A DNA stretch of 18,102 bases from UBA3064 sp016868095 (GCA_041175665.1 JBEDEM010000056.1:1-18102), one strand, 5' to 3'; positions 7,324 to 15,840 are shown, counted from the stretch's first letter. The notes: generated by a model not told the origin, from the sequence alone. Program-made: numbers and translations.

Positions 7324-8856
7324 ATGTTTGAGTTACTAGGCAATGGCATTGCCACCCTTATGGACCTGAAGTATTTGGTTCCTCTTGTCATCGGAACCTT
7401 CATTGGTGTCATCGGTGGCGCTTTGCCTGGCATCACCATCACGATGACGATTATCGTTGTATTGCCCTTCACCTTTGGCCTTGAGCCCTTGCAGGGCCTT
7501 GCAGCGATGATTGGGGTTTACGTGGGCGGCGAAACAGGCGGTCTCATCACGTCTTGCCTTTTGGGCATACCGGGTAAGCCGTCCTCGGTAGCGACCATGT
7601 TTGATGGCTTTCCAATGAGTCGTCGGGGCGAGCCAGGCCGTGCCGTGTGGCTCGGTGTTTATGCTTCACTCATTGGTGGCTTACTTGGCGCCGTGGTCTT
7701 GGTGGCAAGCACTGGACCGCTTGCTCGCCTAGCACTGGAGTTTGGCCCTTGGGAGTATTTTTCGCTCTTTATTCTGGCGCTCTCAATGGTTGCTGGACTC
7801 GTCGAGTCATCCATGGTCAAGGGCTTGATTGCAGGGGGGCTTGGCCTTGTGGTAACCGTGCTGGGCAATGACCCGGTGATGGGTAAGGAGAGGCTAACCT
7901 TAGGCATCACAACATTAGAGGGTGGTATTCCCTTTTTGCCCGTTCTGATTGGGACTTTCGCTTTTGCGCAGATCATGAGCGACATCGAAAAGCTCGGCTC
8001 CGAGCAGCAATTGCAAACCGAGGCCGCACAAAAACTTAACCTCGCGGTCAGCCATGTAAAGGTTATATGGGAGATCCTCACTCGACCTTTCGTTCTACTC
8101 TGGGCGTCATTTATCGGACTTGTGGTCGGCGTATTGCCAGCGATCGGTGGCAGCGCTGCCAACATGCTTGCCTACGATCAAGCCAAGAAGTTTTCCAAAA
8201 CGCCAGAACAGTTTGGCAAAGGCGCACCGGAAGGTATCATCGCTTCGGAGGCATCAAACAACGCAAATGTTGCTGGCTCACTGGTTACGATCATGGCCTT
8301 TGGCATACCTGGCGATGCGGTGACCGCTGTCATGCTTGGTGCTCTCACGATTCATGGCATTCAGTCAGGACCATTGTTTGTTACACAAAATGGTCCATTA
8401 GCCTATGGCATGTTTGCCGCCTATATTCTTGCGCATCCTGTGGTTTTAATGATTCTCGCAGTCCTGATGCGCTGGATGATTCGTATCGTGACCGTTCCAA
8501 AGTCGGTGCTATTCCCGATGGTCCTGGTACTTTGCGTGATTGGCGCCTACGCACTTGGCAACACCATGTCATCGGTTTGGATCTTGCTGGTATTTGGCGT
8601 GTTTGGCTATGTGATGGTGAAGCTTGGATTTCCACTTGCGCCGTTTATCCTGGGCGTGATTCTGGGTGATCAAATAGAAATCAATATGATTCGCGCATTG
8701 ATGACCGACCCAGATCCTATGCAATTTTTCTTAAGACCTATCTCCGGCGTTTTATTGCTGGCTTCAGTCCTATCGGTTGCAGCAGCGATCTGGCAGCATA
8801 TGCGACAACAGCGGCGTGGTGGGAATCTGCCACAGGAAGCAGATGTAGATTTTTAA
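7324..8856 (+). CDS. TTT large permease subunit, TctA family
   Basis: Twelve-or-so-helix permease that carries the solute across the inner membrane with ion coupling. The N-terminal half holds the family hallmark GGALPGITITMT and GVYVGGETGGLITSCLLGIPG. The second half repeats the theme with GVLPAIGGSAANMLAYDQAKKF and NANVAGSLVTIMAFGIPGDAVTAVMLGAL. At 510 aa it is full length and intact. The ribosome binding site before 7324 is weak, so translation may depend on tctB upstream. It is followed 24 nt later by the RraA-family gene, which probably acts on the imported compound. Confidence 0.95.
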   Translation: MFELLGNGIATLMDLKYLVPLVIGTFIGVIGGALPGITITMTIIVVLPFTFGLEPLQGLAAMIGVYVGGETGGLITSCLLGIPGKPSSVATMFDGFPMSRRGEPGRAVWLGVYASLIGGLLGAVVLVASTGPLARLALEFGPWEYFSLFILALSMVAGLVESSMVKGLIAGGLGLVVTVLGNDPVMGKERLTLGITTLEGGIPFLPVLIGTFAFAQIMSDIEKLGSEQQLQTEAAQKLNLAVSHVKVIWEILTRPFVLLWASFIGLVVGVLPAIGGSAANMLAYDQAKKFSKTPEQFGKGAPEGIIASEASNNANVAGSLVTIMAFGIPGDAVTAVMLGALTIHGIQSGPLFVTQNGPLAYGMFAAYILAHPVVLMILAVLMRWMIRIVTVPKSVLFPMVLVLCVIGAYALGNTMSSVWILLVFGVFGYVMVKLGFPLAPFILGVILGDQIEINMIRALMTDPDPMQFFLRPISGVLLLASVLSVAAAIWQHMRQQRRGGNLPQEADVDF

Positions 8857-8880
8857 GCGGCATTAAAAAGGTGATGACCT

Positions 8881-9633
8881 ATGGCAAAGACAAAGCAAAC
8901 CGCCCGACCGAGCGAAGGCGCAGCGCAAGAAGTCCTGGACGCAAAAACACTCAAGTTACTTCAAAGCTTTGATACACCAACGATTTGTAACGCTCTGGAA
9001 ATAATTACACCAGAACGCCGACTTTACGGTTATACGGTTGAACCCCTAAGCTGTATTTACCCTGATTTGCCGCCCATGGTCGGCTACGCTCGAACCTGCA
9101 CGATTCGTTCTGTAGAGCCATCGCAGCGAAGCCCTGCTGCTGATCGCGAGACGCGAGTGAATTGGTATCGCTATGTTGACGAAGGTGGACCTAAACCAAG
9201 CATTGTGGTGATGCAAGATATTGACGGCGCTCGCGCGGGCTATGGTTCGTTTTGGGGTGAAGTCAACTCCCATGTACACCGTGGACTCGGTGCGCTCGGC
9301 GTGATCACCAATGGCTGTATACGCGATGTACCGATGAATGCGAAGGGATTCCAAATGCTCGCAGGAAGCGTCAAGCCCAGCCACGCTCATGTTCATGTGG
9401 TCGACATGGCTGTAGCTGTGAGTGTTTCTGGTATGTCGGTGCGGTCGGGTGATCTTATCCATGCCGATATGCATGGCGCTGTCGTTATTCCTCACCAAGC
9501 TGCCGGCCAAATTGCGAAGGCTGTCAAGCTTTTGACCCGGCGCGAGGCAGTGATTATCGGAGCCTCCAAACGCAAAGGCTTTAACTGGCAGGTGCTGCGC
9601 GAGGCCCTTCAAGAAGCCTCCGATATTCATTGA
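8881..9633 (+). CDS. RraA-family aldolase-like protein
   Basis: Belongs to the RraA / 4-hydroxy-4-methyl-2-oxoglutarate (HMG/CHA) aldolase family. The motif G-C-I-R-D (residues 145-149) carries the Arg and metal-binding Asp that, in characterised aldolases, hold the pyruvate moiety and Mg2+. GSFWGEVNSHVHRGLGALG and GDLIHADMHGAVVIP match the conserved substrate-loop and C-terminal blocks. The length, 250 aa, is slightly longer than short RraA proteins (about 160 aa) because of N- and C-terminal extensions. AAGGTGAT at 8868-8875 provides the ribosome binding site. As last gene of the TTT operon it probably cleaves or processes an imported oxo-acid. The RNase E-inhibitor role of E. coli RraA is a less likely alternative. 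The N-terminal dozen residues oddly resemble the histone H3 tail. Confidence 0.88.
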   Translation: MAKTKQTARPSEGAAQEVLDAKTLKLLQSFDTPTICNALEIITPERRLYGYTVEPLSCIYPDLPPMVGYARTCTIRSVEPSQRSPAADRETRVNWYRYVDEGGPKPSIVVMQDIDGARAGYGSFWGEVNSHVHRGLGALGVITNGCIRDVPMNAKGFQMLAGSVKPSHAHVHVVDMAVAVSVSGMSVRSGDLIHADMHGAVVIPHQAAGQIAKAVKLLTRREAVIIGASKRKGFNWQVLREALQEASDIH

Positions 9634-9693
9634 CTGCTTGGAAGCCTAGGCGGCCGAAAACCTGGGTTCCTGGCCCGCGAAGGGATTCTGTAC

Positions 9694-11550
9694 TCAGCTA
9701 CCAATCGGCAGTCCTTGTTTGTGGCGGATAGCGATCGTTGCCGATCGCGGCCGCCGTCCTGGTCCGTCAGGCCAATTTGATACAGCGCCTGGATCACCTT
9801 CGCCTGCTTTAAAGCGGTGGCCTTCTCCAGGATGTTGGATGTTTACAAAAAGTGTAGTGAGGTCCGGGTTTGCGATGGCACCCGTGATTTCGCACCCAGC
9901 AGGCCCGACCAAAAAGCGTTTGCACTGTCCGGTAAGCGGATCAGCGGCAAGCAGTGCATTATTTCCTAAGCCTTTTTGATCGGCCCTTGCTTGAGTCGAC
10001 TGACTCATATCGGTTTGAACCCAAAGAAAGCCTCGTGGGTCAAACCAAAGCCCATCTGCCGAAGCAAAGCCATCGCCTTTCATTGATCCGCGCAACGCTT
10101 CGTCGTGATGTCCAGGCGTGCCACCGTGCAAAAAAATATCCCATTGGAAAGCTTCTGCATCGAAATCACCCGACTCACGCCAGCGAATGATATGACCGGT
10201 GCGATTCGGCCCTTTGGGGTTGGCAGCGTCTGCCGGGGGAAATCCTTCTAGGCCACGTTGCCTGTTATTCGTAAGTGTAACGTAACAGGTTTTAGTTTCT
10301 GGATCGACAGCTATCCATTCCGGGCGATCCATGCGTGTAGCGCCTAGCACCTCACTGGCCAATCGGCTCTCGATGAGCACTTCGGCTTGCGAGGCAAAGC
10401 CAGCACTTGCATTGAGCGGGCCCTGACCGAAGACCAGAGGCAACCATCGCCCTGTACCATCCGCATCGAATCGCGCAACAAAAAGCGTGCCGTGATCAAG
10501 CATATGCCGATTGGTTCGGTAGCCTCCTTCGCGCACGGGATCACGCGATACAAATTTGTAAATGTATTGAAAGGCCGCATCTTCGCCCATATAGACAGCA
10601 ACACGCCTGTCTCGACACTGAACGACCGTTGCACCTTCTCTGGAGGCTCTACCAAGCGCAGTACGCTTTATCGGTATGCTTTTCGGATCCAAGGGATCGA
10701 TCTCAACGACCCAGCCGAATCGATTGACTTCCTGTGGGTGTTGGCGCAGATCGAAACGGGGTTCAAATTCATGCCACCGAACCCATGCCTCTTCGCGGAT
10801 TCCCCAGCGTGGCTCATGACTTTCCGGCGATCGATTACCTTGAAAGTAATACTGCCAATTTTCTTCACAGGTCAGGTAAGTGCCCCAAGGTGTAAACCCG
10901 TGGGCGCAATTGGCAAAGGTTCCTATAACTTGGGTTCCAGATGGGTCAGCTGCAGTTTTCATAAGCCGATGGCCTGCAGCAGGTCCTGACAGTCGCATCG
11001 GGCTCAAAGCAGTGATCCGTCTTGCAAAAGTTGAGGGTCGGACAAGCTGCCAATGCCTATCCTTCAGGCGAACTTCAACAATCGATACACCATGCGCTGC
11101 CATGGATTTAAGCACTTTGTCTCTTGACCAATGCTTTGTTCCGTCTGGATAAAGCAATTCGTGATCGACATACTCGTGGTTGAGGACGAGCAGACCCGTA
11201 TGCTTGTCGCGCAAGGGGAAAAAGTGCATCCCGTCATGGTGCATCCCTGCTTGAAGCGCTTGCTCGGCAGCGCTATTTGACGCGTCAGTACGAAAAAGCG
11301 GCATCTTTCCTGGAACGCCAACGGGATCACCCCAGGCCAGCAGGATTTGAACTTCATAATGTTCGGGAACAACAAGTGCATGGGCTTGCTCTGTGGCCTC
11401 GACTGAATTAAAAGTTATAGCGTCCCAGGCGCGAGATCTCGAGGGCTGAATGAGGGCGTTACTGTTTGCTTCGACGCTTTTAGTTGCAAGCGCTTGTATA
11501 AGACCGATACTAAGTGACTGACCAAGCCAACGGCGACGTGATGTTTGCAT
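9694..11550 (-). CDS. PhoX-family (DUF839) protein, Tat-exported
   Basis: Predicted periplasmic metal-dependent phosphatase or related beta-propeller protein. The N-terminus carries a Tat signal, TSRRRWLGQS, followed by a hydrophobic stretch. Family landmarks are LVLNHEYVDHELLYPDG (about residue 120), HGFTPWGTYLTCEENW with the conserved Cys-Glu pair, VYMGEDAAFQYIYKFVS, DRPEWIAVDPETKTCYVTLTNN, and DGLWFDPRGFLWVQTDMS. In studied PhoX enzymes these blocks supply ligands for Fe and Ca. The 618-aa length fits the family. The ATG at 11550 lacks a clear ribosome binding site. It begins 17 nt after the enoyl-CoA hydratase stop, so the two are probably co-transcribed. No Pho box was identified. Many DUF839 proteins have no proven phosphatase activity, so substrate is open. 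Confidence 0.88.
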   Translation of the reverse strand: MQTSRRRWLGQSLSIGLIQALATKSVEANSNALIQPSRSRAWDAITFNSVEATEQAHALVVPEHYEVQILLAWGDPVGVPGKMPLFRTDASNSAAEQALQAGMHHDGMHFFPLRDKHTGLLVLNHEYVDHELLYPDGTKHWSRDKVLKSMAAHGVSIVEVRLKDRHWQLVRPSTFARRITALSPMRLSGPAAGHRLMKTAADPSGTQVIGTFANCAHGFTPWGTYLTCEENWQYYFQGNRSPESHEPRWGIREEAWVRWHEFEPRFDLRQHPQEVNRFGWVVEIDPLDPKSIPIKRTALGRASREGATVVQCRDRRVAVYMGEDAAFQYIYKFVSRDPVREGGYRTNRHMLDHGTLFVARFDADGTGRWLPLVFGQGPLNASAGFASQAEVLIESRLASEVLGATRMDRPEWIAVDPETKTCYVTLTNNRQRGLEGFPPADAANPKGPNRTGHIIRWRESGDFDAEAFQWDIFLHGGTPGHHDEALRGSMKGDGFASADGLWFDPRGFLWVQTDMSQSTQARADQKGLGNNALLAADPLTGQCKRFLVGPAGCEITGAIANPDLTTLFVNIQHPGEGHRFKAGEGDPGAVSNWPDGPGRRPRSATIAIRHKQGLPIGS

Positions 11551-11567
11551 GATAACGATATAAATAC

Positions 11568-12437
11568 TTATTTAGTGCGTTTTCGATTAAGGAATTGGCT
11601 CATGTAGTGCTGAGGTTCGCCACTTGAGTAGGCTTTCGCAAACTCGCCTATGCTCTCTTCGATGGCAGTCCTTAATGGCTGCTCCTGCCAGCTTCGCATC
11701 ATGCGCTTTTGCTGTCTGAGAACCGCTTGCCCCATGCTTGCCAGGCTGCGAGCACGTGACCAAATCATCGCCTCGATCTGCTCCGGTGGGTAAACCTCAT
11801 GAACAAGACCCCAGTTGAGCGCTGTGTCGGCATCGATCAGTTCGCCACTCAACAGCATCCAGCTGCTTCGCGATAGGCCAACAAGTCTGGGCAAAAGGCT
11901 CGCATGAATGACCGAAGGAATCCCGACCTTGACCTCAGGCATCCCCAGCTTAGCGTCTTGGCTTGCCACTCTCAGATCGCAAGCCATCGCGATCTCCAGT
12001 CCCCCGCCAAGGCAATAGCCGGAGAGCCTTGCAATGACTGGCGTTGGAAAATGATAAAAAGAATCGCATAAGTCTCGAAGATTGCTTATGAAAATCGAGG
12101 CTGTTTGGGGATCAAGTCTTTGCATTTCGTGAATATCTGCACCGCCAATCAAAGCGCGTTCGCCATGACCGCGAAGGAGAAGCACTTTGACTTCAGCAAA
12201 GGAAGCGAGCCGATTCACCTTGGCACTGATCTGCTGCATCAAACTGCTATCAATGATGTTCAAGGTACCTTTGCCCTGTACGCTTAGCAGGGCAATTCCC
12301 TCTTGATCAATGACAACACTCACCGGATCGCTTGGCGCATGGGCCCTAGGAGTCGGCCGATCACTCTCAGCGGCAGGGTTTATAGAATCGTCGTGGGAGA
12401 ATAGGGGCCGGTCAGTTTGGTTTTCAGGCGTTTGCAT
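11568..12437 (-). CDS. Enoyl-CoA hydratase/isomerase family protein
   Basis: Crotonase-fold enzyme acting on an acyl-CoA thioester. The oxyanion-hole block SGYCLGGGLEIAMACDLRVAS and the following MPEVKVGIPS hold both glutamates that catalyse hydration in rat enoyl-CoA hydratase (Glu144 and Glu164 equivalents), so hydratase activity is plausible. RALIGGADIHEM supplies the first oxyanion loop. The segment after GIPS reads VIHASLLPRLVG instead of the commoner PGxGGTxRL, which marks a divergent subfamily. The start is uncertain. ATG 12437 adds about 40 low-complexity Pro/Ser/Asp-rich residues before the fold, ATG 12464 adds more, and a GTG inside SDPVSVVID would remove them. The frame is open to 12554 but there overlaps the divergent exporter gene. 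PhoX follows after 17 nt. Confidence 0.85.
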   Translation of the reverse strand: MQTPENQTDRPLFSHDDSINPAAESDRPTPRAHAPSDPVSVVIDQEGIALLSVQGKGTLNIIDSSLMQQISAKVNRLASFAEVKVLLLRGHGERALIGGADIHEMQRLDPQTASIFISNLRDLCDSFYHFPTPVIARLSGYCLGGGLEIAMACDLRVASQDAKLGMPEVKVGIPSVIHASLLPRLVGLSRSSWMLLSGELIDADTALNWGLVHEVYPPEQIEAMIWSRARSLASMGQAVLRQQKRMMRSWQEQPLRTAIEESIGEFAKAYSSGEPQHYMSQFLNRKRTK

Positions 12438-12454
12438 GTTGACGAGAGGCTCTT

Positions 12455-13093
12455 TTGCTTGCATTGATTGCTGATGTTGGTGTCCGCGATTATCAGGCCT
12501 TTGTGATTGCGGTGATTGTTTTTCTACTTGTGCCCGGTCCGGGAAACCTCGCACTGATTACATCAACAAGTCTCGCTGGCGTACGCGGTGGGCTTGCGGC
12601 TACGCTCGGTGTGATTGTCGGCGATCAATGTTTGATAGCGCTCGCCATGGCGGGCATGGCAGCCGTGTTGCTTGCGTATCCGACTGCTTTTCATGCGTTG
12701 CAATGGCTTGGCGCGGGCTACTTGATGTGGCTAGGTGGAAGCATGTTATTTACCAAGTCGGGCGCGAAGCCAATCATTGAAATTCGAGCGGGCCATTATT
12801 TTAGGCAAGCTTGGTTGATTACCGTTTTCAATCCAAAGGCCATTGTTTTTTATATGGCATTTTTTCCGCTTTTTATTCAAGCGCACCATAGTCGTGCCTG
12901 GTTAGGTTTGGGCCTGCTTGCGCTAACAGTTGCTTGCCTGACATTTCTGTACGGGCTTTGCCTTTCGTTGATTGTGATTCGACTCGCCGAAAAATTTCGA
13001 GAGCAGGGACGCATGGTCTGGATTCTAGAAAAAACAGCGGGACTATTGATGATGGCCTTTGCCATCAGACTTGCTATGTCAGGACCTAGCTAG
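12455..13093 (+). CDS. LysE/RhtB-family amino-acid exporter
   Basis: Inner-membrane efflux protein of the LysE/RhtB superfamily. About six hydrophobic helices are present. The signature block VPGPGNLALITSTSLAGVRGGLAATLGVIVGD spans helices 1-2, and WLITVFNPKAIVFYMAFFPLFI is the conserved central helix. The length of 212 aa is typical. The TTG at 12455 is supported by a purine-rich AGAGG five bases upstream. The start lies 17 nt from the likely hydratase start on the other strand, so their promoters must overlap each other's coding DNA. The stop overlaps the convergent MFS gene by 8 nt. The exported amino acid cannot be inferred. Confidence 0.9.
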   Translation: MLALIADVGVRDYQAFVIAVIVFLLVPGPGNLALITSTSLAGVRGGLAATLGVIVGDQCLIALAMAGMAAVLLAYPTAFHALQWLGAGYLMWLGGSMLFTKSGAKPIIEIRAGHYFRQAWLITVFNPKAIVFYMAFFPLFIQAHHSRAWLGLGLLALTVACLTFLYGLCLSLIVIRLAEKFREQGRMVWILEKTAGLLMMAFAIRLAMSGPS

Positions 13094-14258
13094 TTGTGCT
13101 TTTTGCGGCATGTGGAAGCTTCAGCGCCATAACCATGGCGAGGAGATTGACCGAGCCAGCGATAAGAACAGCGTTTCGGTAATTGCCGCTTGCGTCGTAG
13201 AGGCCGGCTGCGATGACTGGAAGGCAAATCGCTGCAACACACCAGCCGATATAAAGTCGACTTGCTACCAGACCGAATAAGCGCTGCGGCCAGCACTGTG
13301 CGATTGCGCCAGCCGAGGCGCCTGATATCAGGCCATAGCCCATACCAATCATGGCAAGACCTGGAAGCGCGCTTTGTGGGCCTGGCCACATACTGAGCAA
13401 TATCGCACCCAAAAGTGCCCAAAGCTGTGCGCCAGCCATGACGAAGTCCAGGCGATAGCGATCGATCAGCCAGCCCCCGCCGATGCGTGCTGCAGCGATC
13501 GATCCAGTAATCAGCGTTGTGGCGCCCAACGCAGTACCTAGACCAGCACCGTAGGCTTGCATAATGCCTGCGGCCTGACTCATGACCATCAAGCCCGCCG
13601 ACGCGGCAAGTGTAAAGACCGCGCTCAAATGCAAAAACAAGGGCCACTGGGTCATGCTTTCAGTCTGATGAGTCGATTGAATGGCCGGTCCACGTTGCTT
13701 CGCCGCTTCTCGAATCAATAGGCTCGCCACGATACCGCTGCATGCGATCACCGCGGCGAGCAGCCCTAAGGTTTGACGAAGCCCAAGCATCTCAATGGAC
13801 CATCCCATGAGCGGCGCGCCAAACATGGCGCCCAAGGGGTAAAGGCTTACTACATAGCCGTTAACAAGGCCGCGATGTTTAAAGTGGTACTGGTTGACAA
13901 GTTGCTGAACGCAAGTGAAGACGATGCCACCGCCTAAACCAAATAGAACACTATAAGAAAAAATCAAGCCCATTCTGCTTTGTACTACTGCGGTTAAGCC
14001 TAATCCGATGGCGGAAATTAGGCTTGCCGTTGCTATTAAAAGCGGTATCGATAGATGTCGATAAAGGCCGGGAGCTATATTCATTCCGAGCGTTAGCACA
14101 ATGCTTGCGAGGCCAAAGACAAGCGTCATGTCGGCCCTTTGCAATGACAGTGCTGATTCCATCGGCTTGAGTAATACGCTGAACGCGTAAATCGTCCCGA
14201 AGGGAAGATTGGCAAGACTTGCTGCGATGAGAAGCTGTTTTGAACCTGAAGTGCTCAC
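13086..14258 (-). CDS. MFS transporter, OFA (oxalate/formate antiporter)-like
   Basis: Twelve-helix major facilitator protein of 390 aa. NLPFGTIYAFSVLLKPMESAL in helix 1 and LFGLGGGIVFTCVQQLVNQYHFKHRGLVNGYVVSLYPLGAMFGAPL in the helix 4-5 region resemble the OFA family and related monocarboxylate carriers. A polar central loop (about 190-205, RGPAIQSTHQTES) separates the two six-helix halves. The start codon is GTG at 14258; an overlapping ATG at 14260 reads straight into a stop. The gene is divergent from the barrel protein / 2-hydroxy-acid dehydrogenase pair, suggesting it imports their substrate. That link is inference from position. Confidence 0.87.
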   Translation of the reverse strand: MSTSGSKQLLIAASLANLPFGTIYAFSVLLKPMESALSLQRADMTLVFGLASIVLTLGMNIAPGLYRHLSIPLLIATASLISAIGLGLTAVVQSRMGLIFSYSVLFGLGGGIVFTCVQQLVNQYHFKHRGLVNGYVVSLYPLGAMFGAPLMGWSIEMLGLRQTLGLLAAVIACSGIVASLLIREAAKQRGPAIQSTHQTESMTQWPLFLHLSAVFTLAASAGLMVMSQAAGIMQAYGAGLGTALGATTLITGSIAAARIGGGWLIDRYRLDFVMAGAQLWALLGAILLSMWPGPQSALPGLAMIGMGYGLISGASAGAIAQCWPQRLFGLVASRLYIGWCVAAICLPVIAAGLYDASGNYRNAVLIAGSVNLLAMVMALKLPHAAKSTTS

Positions 14259-14353
14259 ATATCTGCTTTCGGAACTCCATGCTCCGGCGAAGTCTTCAAG
14301 TCTAGTTCAGAATTCAAGCCATAGGCTTTCCGGTTTTTATGAAGGAGTCCGAA
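14259..14353. promoter_or_regulatory. Divergent intergenic region, MFS / barrel protein
   Basis: This 95-nt gap must serve both outward-facing genes. It contains two copies of TTCAAG 18 nt apart (about 14297 and 14315) and ends with AAGGAG at 14342-14347. That site has a 6-nt spacer to the ATG at 14354 and so rejects the upstream in-frame ATG at 14339. No clear -35/-10 pair was recognised. Confidence 0.4.
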
Positions 14354-14716
14354 ATGAGTCGTTATCAGTTTTTTGTTTCGATGGATGTACAAAGCGACAA
14401 AGAAGCCCTATTCAACGAAGTTTATGACAGTGAGCATGTCCCTGAGCTTTTAAAGGTACCTGGCGTGTTGCGGGTTGAGCGTTCCAAACTTATTGATGGC
14501 GCAGTCTTGATCGGTGGTGTGAAGAAGGCCCTGGCCAACGAGGGCGTTGCGCGCTATTTGGCGGTTTACACCTTAAGCAGTCCCGAAGTGATTCATTCAG
14601 AGGCATGGGCAGTAGCCGTGGAAAAGGGGCGTTGGCCTGATGCGGTCAGACCTTTTACGTCGAATAGGCAACATCTATTGCGCGAAATCATTGCCCAGGC
14701 TTCTGCGCCTGTTTAG
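14354..14716 (+). CDS. Small dimeric alpha/beta-barrel domain protein
   Basis: A 120-aa protein I can place only by fold. YDSEHVPELLKVPGVLRVERSKL and RYLAVYTLSSPEVIHSEAWAVAVEKG have the strand-helix-strand rhythm and the E-H-[IV]-P-x-[LM] block seen in EthD-like and other dimeric ferredoxin-barrel proteins. No catalytic residues can be assigned. The start is fixed by AAGGAG six bases upstream of ATG 14354; an upstream ATG at 14339 overlaps that site. It precedes the FMN dehydrogenase gene by 17 nt and is almost certainly co-transcribed with it. It may be an accessory in the same pathway. Confidence 0.8.
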   Translation: MSRYQFFVSMDVQSDKEALFNEVYDSEHVPELLKVPGVLRVERSKLIDGAVLIGGVKKALANEGVARYLAVYTLSSPEVIHSEAWAVAVEKGRWPDAVRPFTSNRQHLLREIIAQASAPV

Positions 14717-14733
14717 CCAAGGACTAAGTCACG

Positions 14734-15831
14734 ATGTCATTTCCAATCACCGGTGAATTCCTAACGCTTCATGAAATTGTCCGCAAGGCAAGGCAGAACC
14801 TCAATGAGAATCACTGGCAATATATTGTTGGCGGTACCGAGACTGAGGCAACGCTGCGCCGCAACCGCTGGTCGATTGATCGCCTGGCTTTGCGGCCTCG
14901 AGTACTTCGCGATGTTAGCAATGTGGACCCAGGCATTGACTGGTTCGGACAGCGCTTGAATTTACCTATTGTTTTTGCACCGGTCGGTGGATTGGAGCAT
15001 TTCTGGGAAACAGGGCCTTTACCAGTCACCCAAGCGGCCGGTGAGTTTGGGGTTGCACATATGCTTAGCTCGGTTTGTGCGTGTGACTTTGCTCAAGTTG
15101 CTGCTGCATCGCCTGAAGCTTTAAAAATTTTCCAGCTTTATGTTCACGGTGATTCGCATTGGGTTGACGAGATTGCCGATCGGGTCATTGGTCTTGGCTT
15201 TAGCCAGTTCTGCCTCACAGTAGACAGTGCCGTCTATAGTCGTCGTGAGCGCGATCTCGCCCAACGAAATATAAGGCGTGCCAATGTGCCGGGCCGCGAA
15301 TGGCAGGCAAGATTGACCTGGGATGAAGTGATGCGAATTCGTAAGCGCCTTAAGGTGCCGCTCATGCTTAAAGGTATAGCGACTGCCGAAGATGCAAGGA
15401 TTGCGCTTGATCATGGTATCGATGTGATTTATGTATCGAATCATGGCGGCCGCCAACTTGATCAAGGTCAGGGGGCCATGGAGGTTCTGCCAGAGATTGT
15501 CAAGGCTGTCGATGCTAAGGCTAAGATCATCATCGATGGCGGTTTTTGTCGTGGGACCGATGTCGTCAAGGCAATCGCTGCAGGTGCGCAAATGGTCGCT
15601 ATGGGCCGCATGCAATGTATCGCACTTGCCGCTGGCGGCAAGTCAGCCTTGGTTCGTATGCTCGAACTACTCGATGCCGAAATTCGTATAGCGATGGCTC
15701 TTTGCGGCGTCAACACACTTGATGAGCTCAATCCGAGTTATTTGTGCCTTAGTGAACCGGTTCTTGCGCCACATACCTGGGGTGCTTTTCCGCTTCTTGA
15801 CGAGAGCCTTGCCTTTCAGCGTAAGTCCTAA
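14734..15831 (+). CDS. FMN-dependent alpha-hydroxy-acid dehydrogenase
   Basis: TIM-barrel flavoenzyme of the glycolate oxidase / L-lactate dehydrogenase / mandelate dehydrogenase family, which oxidises a 2-hydroxy acid to the 2-oxo acid. The visible active site follows the family: FQLYV with the substrate Tyr near residue 135, LKG with the FMN-contacting Lys near 213, SNHGGRQLD (about 235-243) holding the catalytic His and substrate-binding Arg, and DGGFCRGTDVVKA (about 268) for the FMN phosphate. The usual N-terminal Y-x-x-G-G block is present as YIVGGTETEATLRRN. The 365-aa length is standard, and no membrane anchor is seen. The neighbouring divergent MFS carrier suggests uptake and oxidation of an external hydroxy acid. 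Which acid, and whether the electron acceptor is oxygen or quinone, cannot be told. Confidence 0.92.
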   Translation: MSFPITGEFLTLHEIVRKARQNLNENHWQYIVGGTETEATLRRNRWSIDRLALRPRVLRDVSNVDPGIDWFGQRLNLPIVFAPVGGLEHFWETGPLPVTQAAGEFGVAHMLSSVCACDFAQVAAASPEALKIFQLYVHGDSHWVDEIADRVIGLGFSQFCLTVDSAVYSRRERDLAQRNIRRANVPGREWQARLTWDEVMRIRKRLKVPLMLKGIATAEDARIALDHGIDVIYVSNHGGRQLDQGQGAMEVLPEIVKAVDAKAKIIIDGGFCRGTDVVKAIAAGAQMVAMGRMQCIALAAGGKSALVRMLELLDAEIRIAMALCGVNTLDELNPSYLCLSEPVLAPHTWGAFPLLDESLAFQRKS

Positions 15832-15840
15832 GCGAATCGG

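Noticed and set aside
7659..8165. 168-aa minus-strand frame and 200-aa plus-strand frame within tctA
   Set aside because: Both are out-of-frame shadows of an intact 510-aa permease.
9046..9630. 194-aa minus-strand frame opposite the RraA gene
   Set aside because: The opposite strand encodes a complete conserved RraA-family protein; the antisense frame shows no domain.
9634..9693. Search for a shared terminator between the convergent RraA and PhoX genes
   Set aside because: This 60-nt gap contains GC-rich words but no stem with a T-tract that I could define.
13125..13140. CGCCAT-AACC-ATGGCG hairpin near the LysE/MFS convergent ends
   Set aside because: Six base pairs inside coding sequence with no T-run on either strand; not a convincing terminator.
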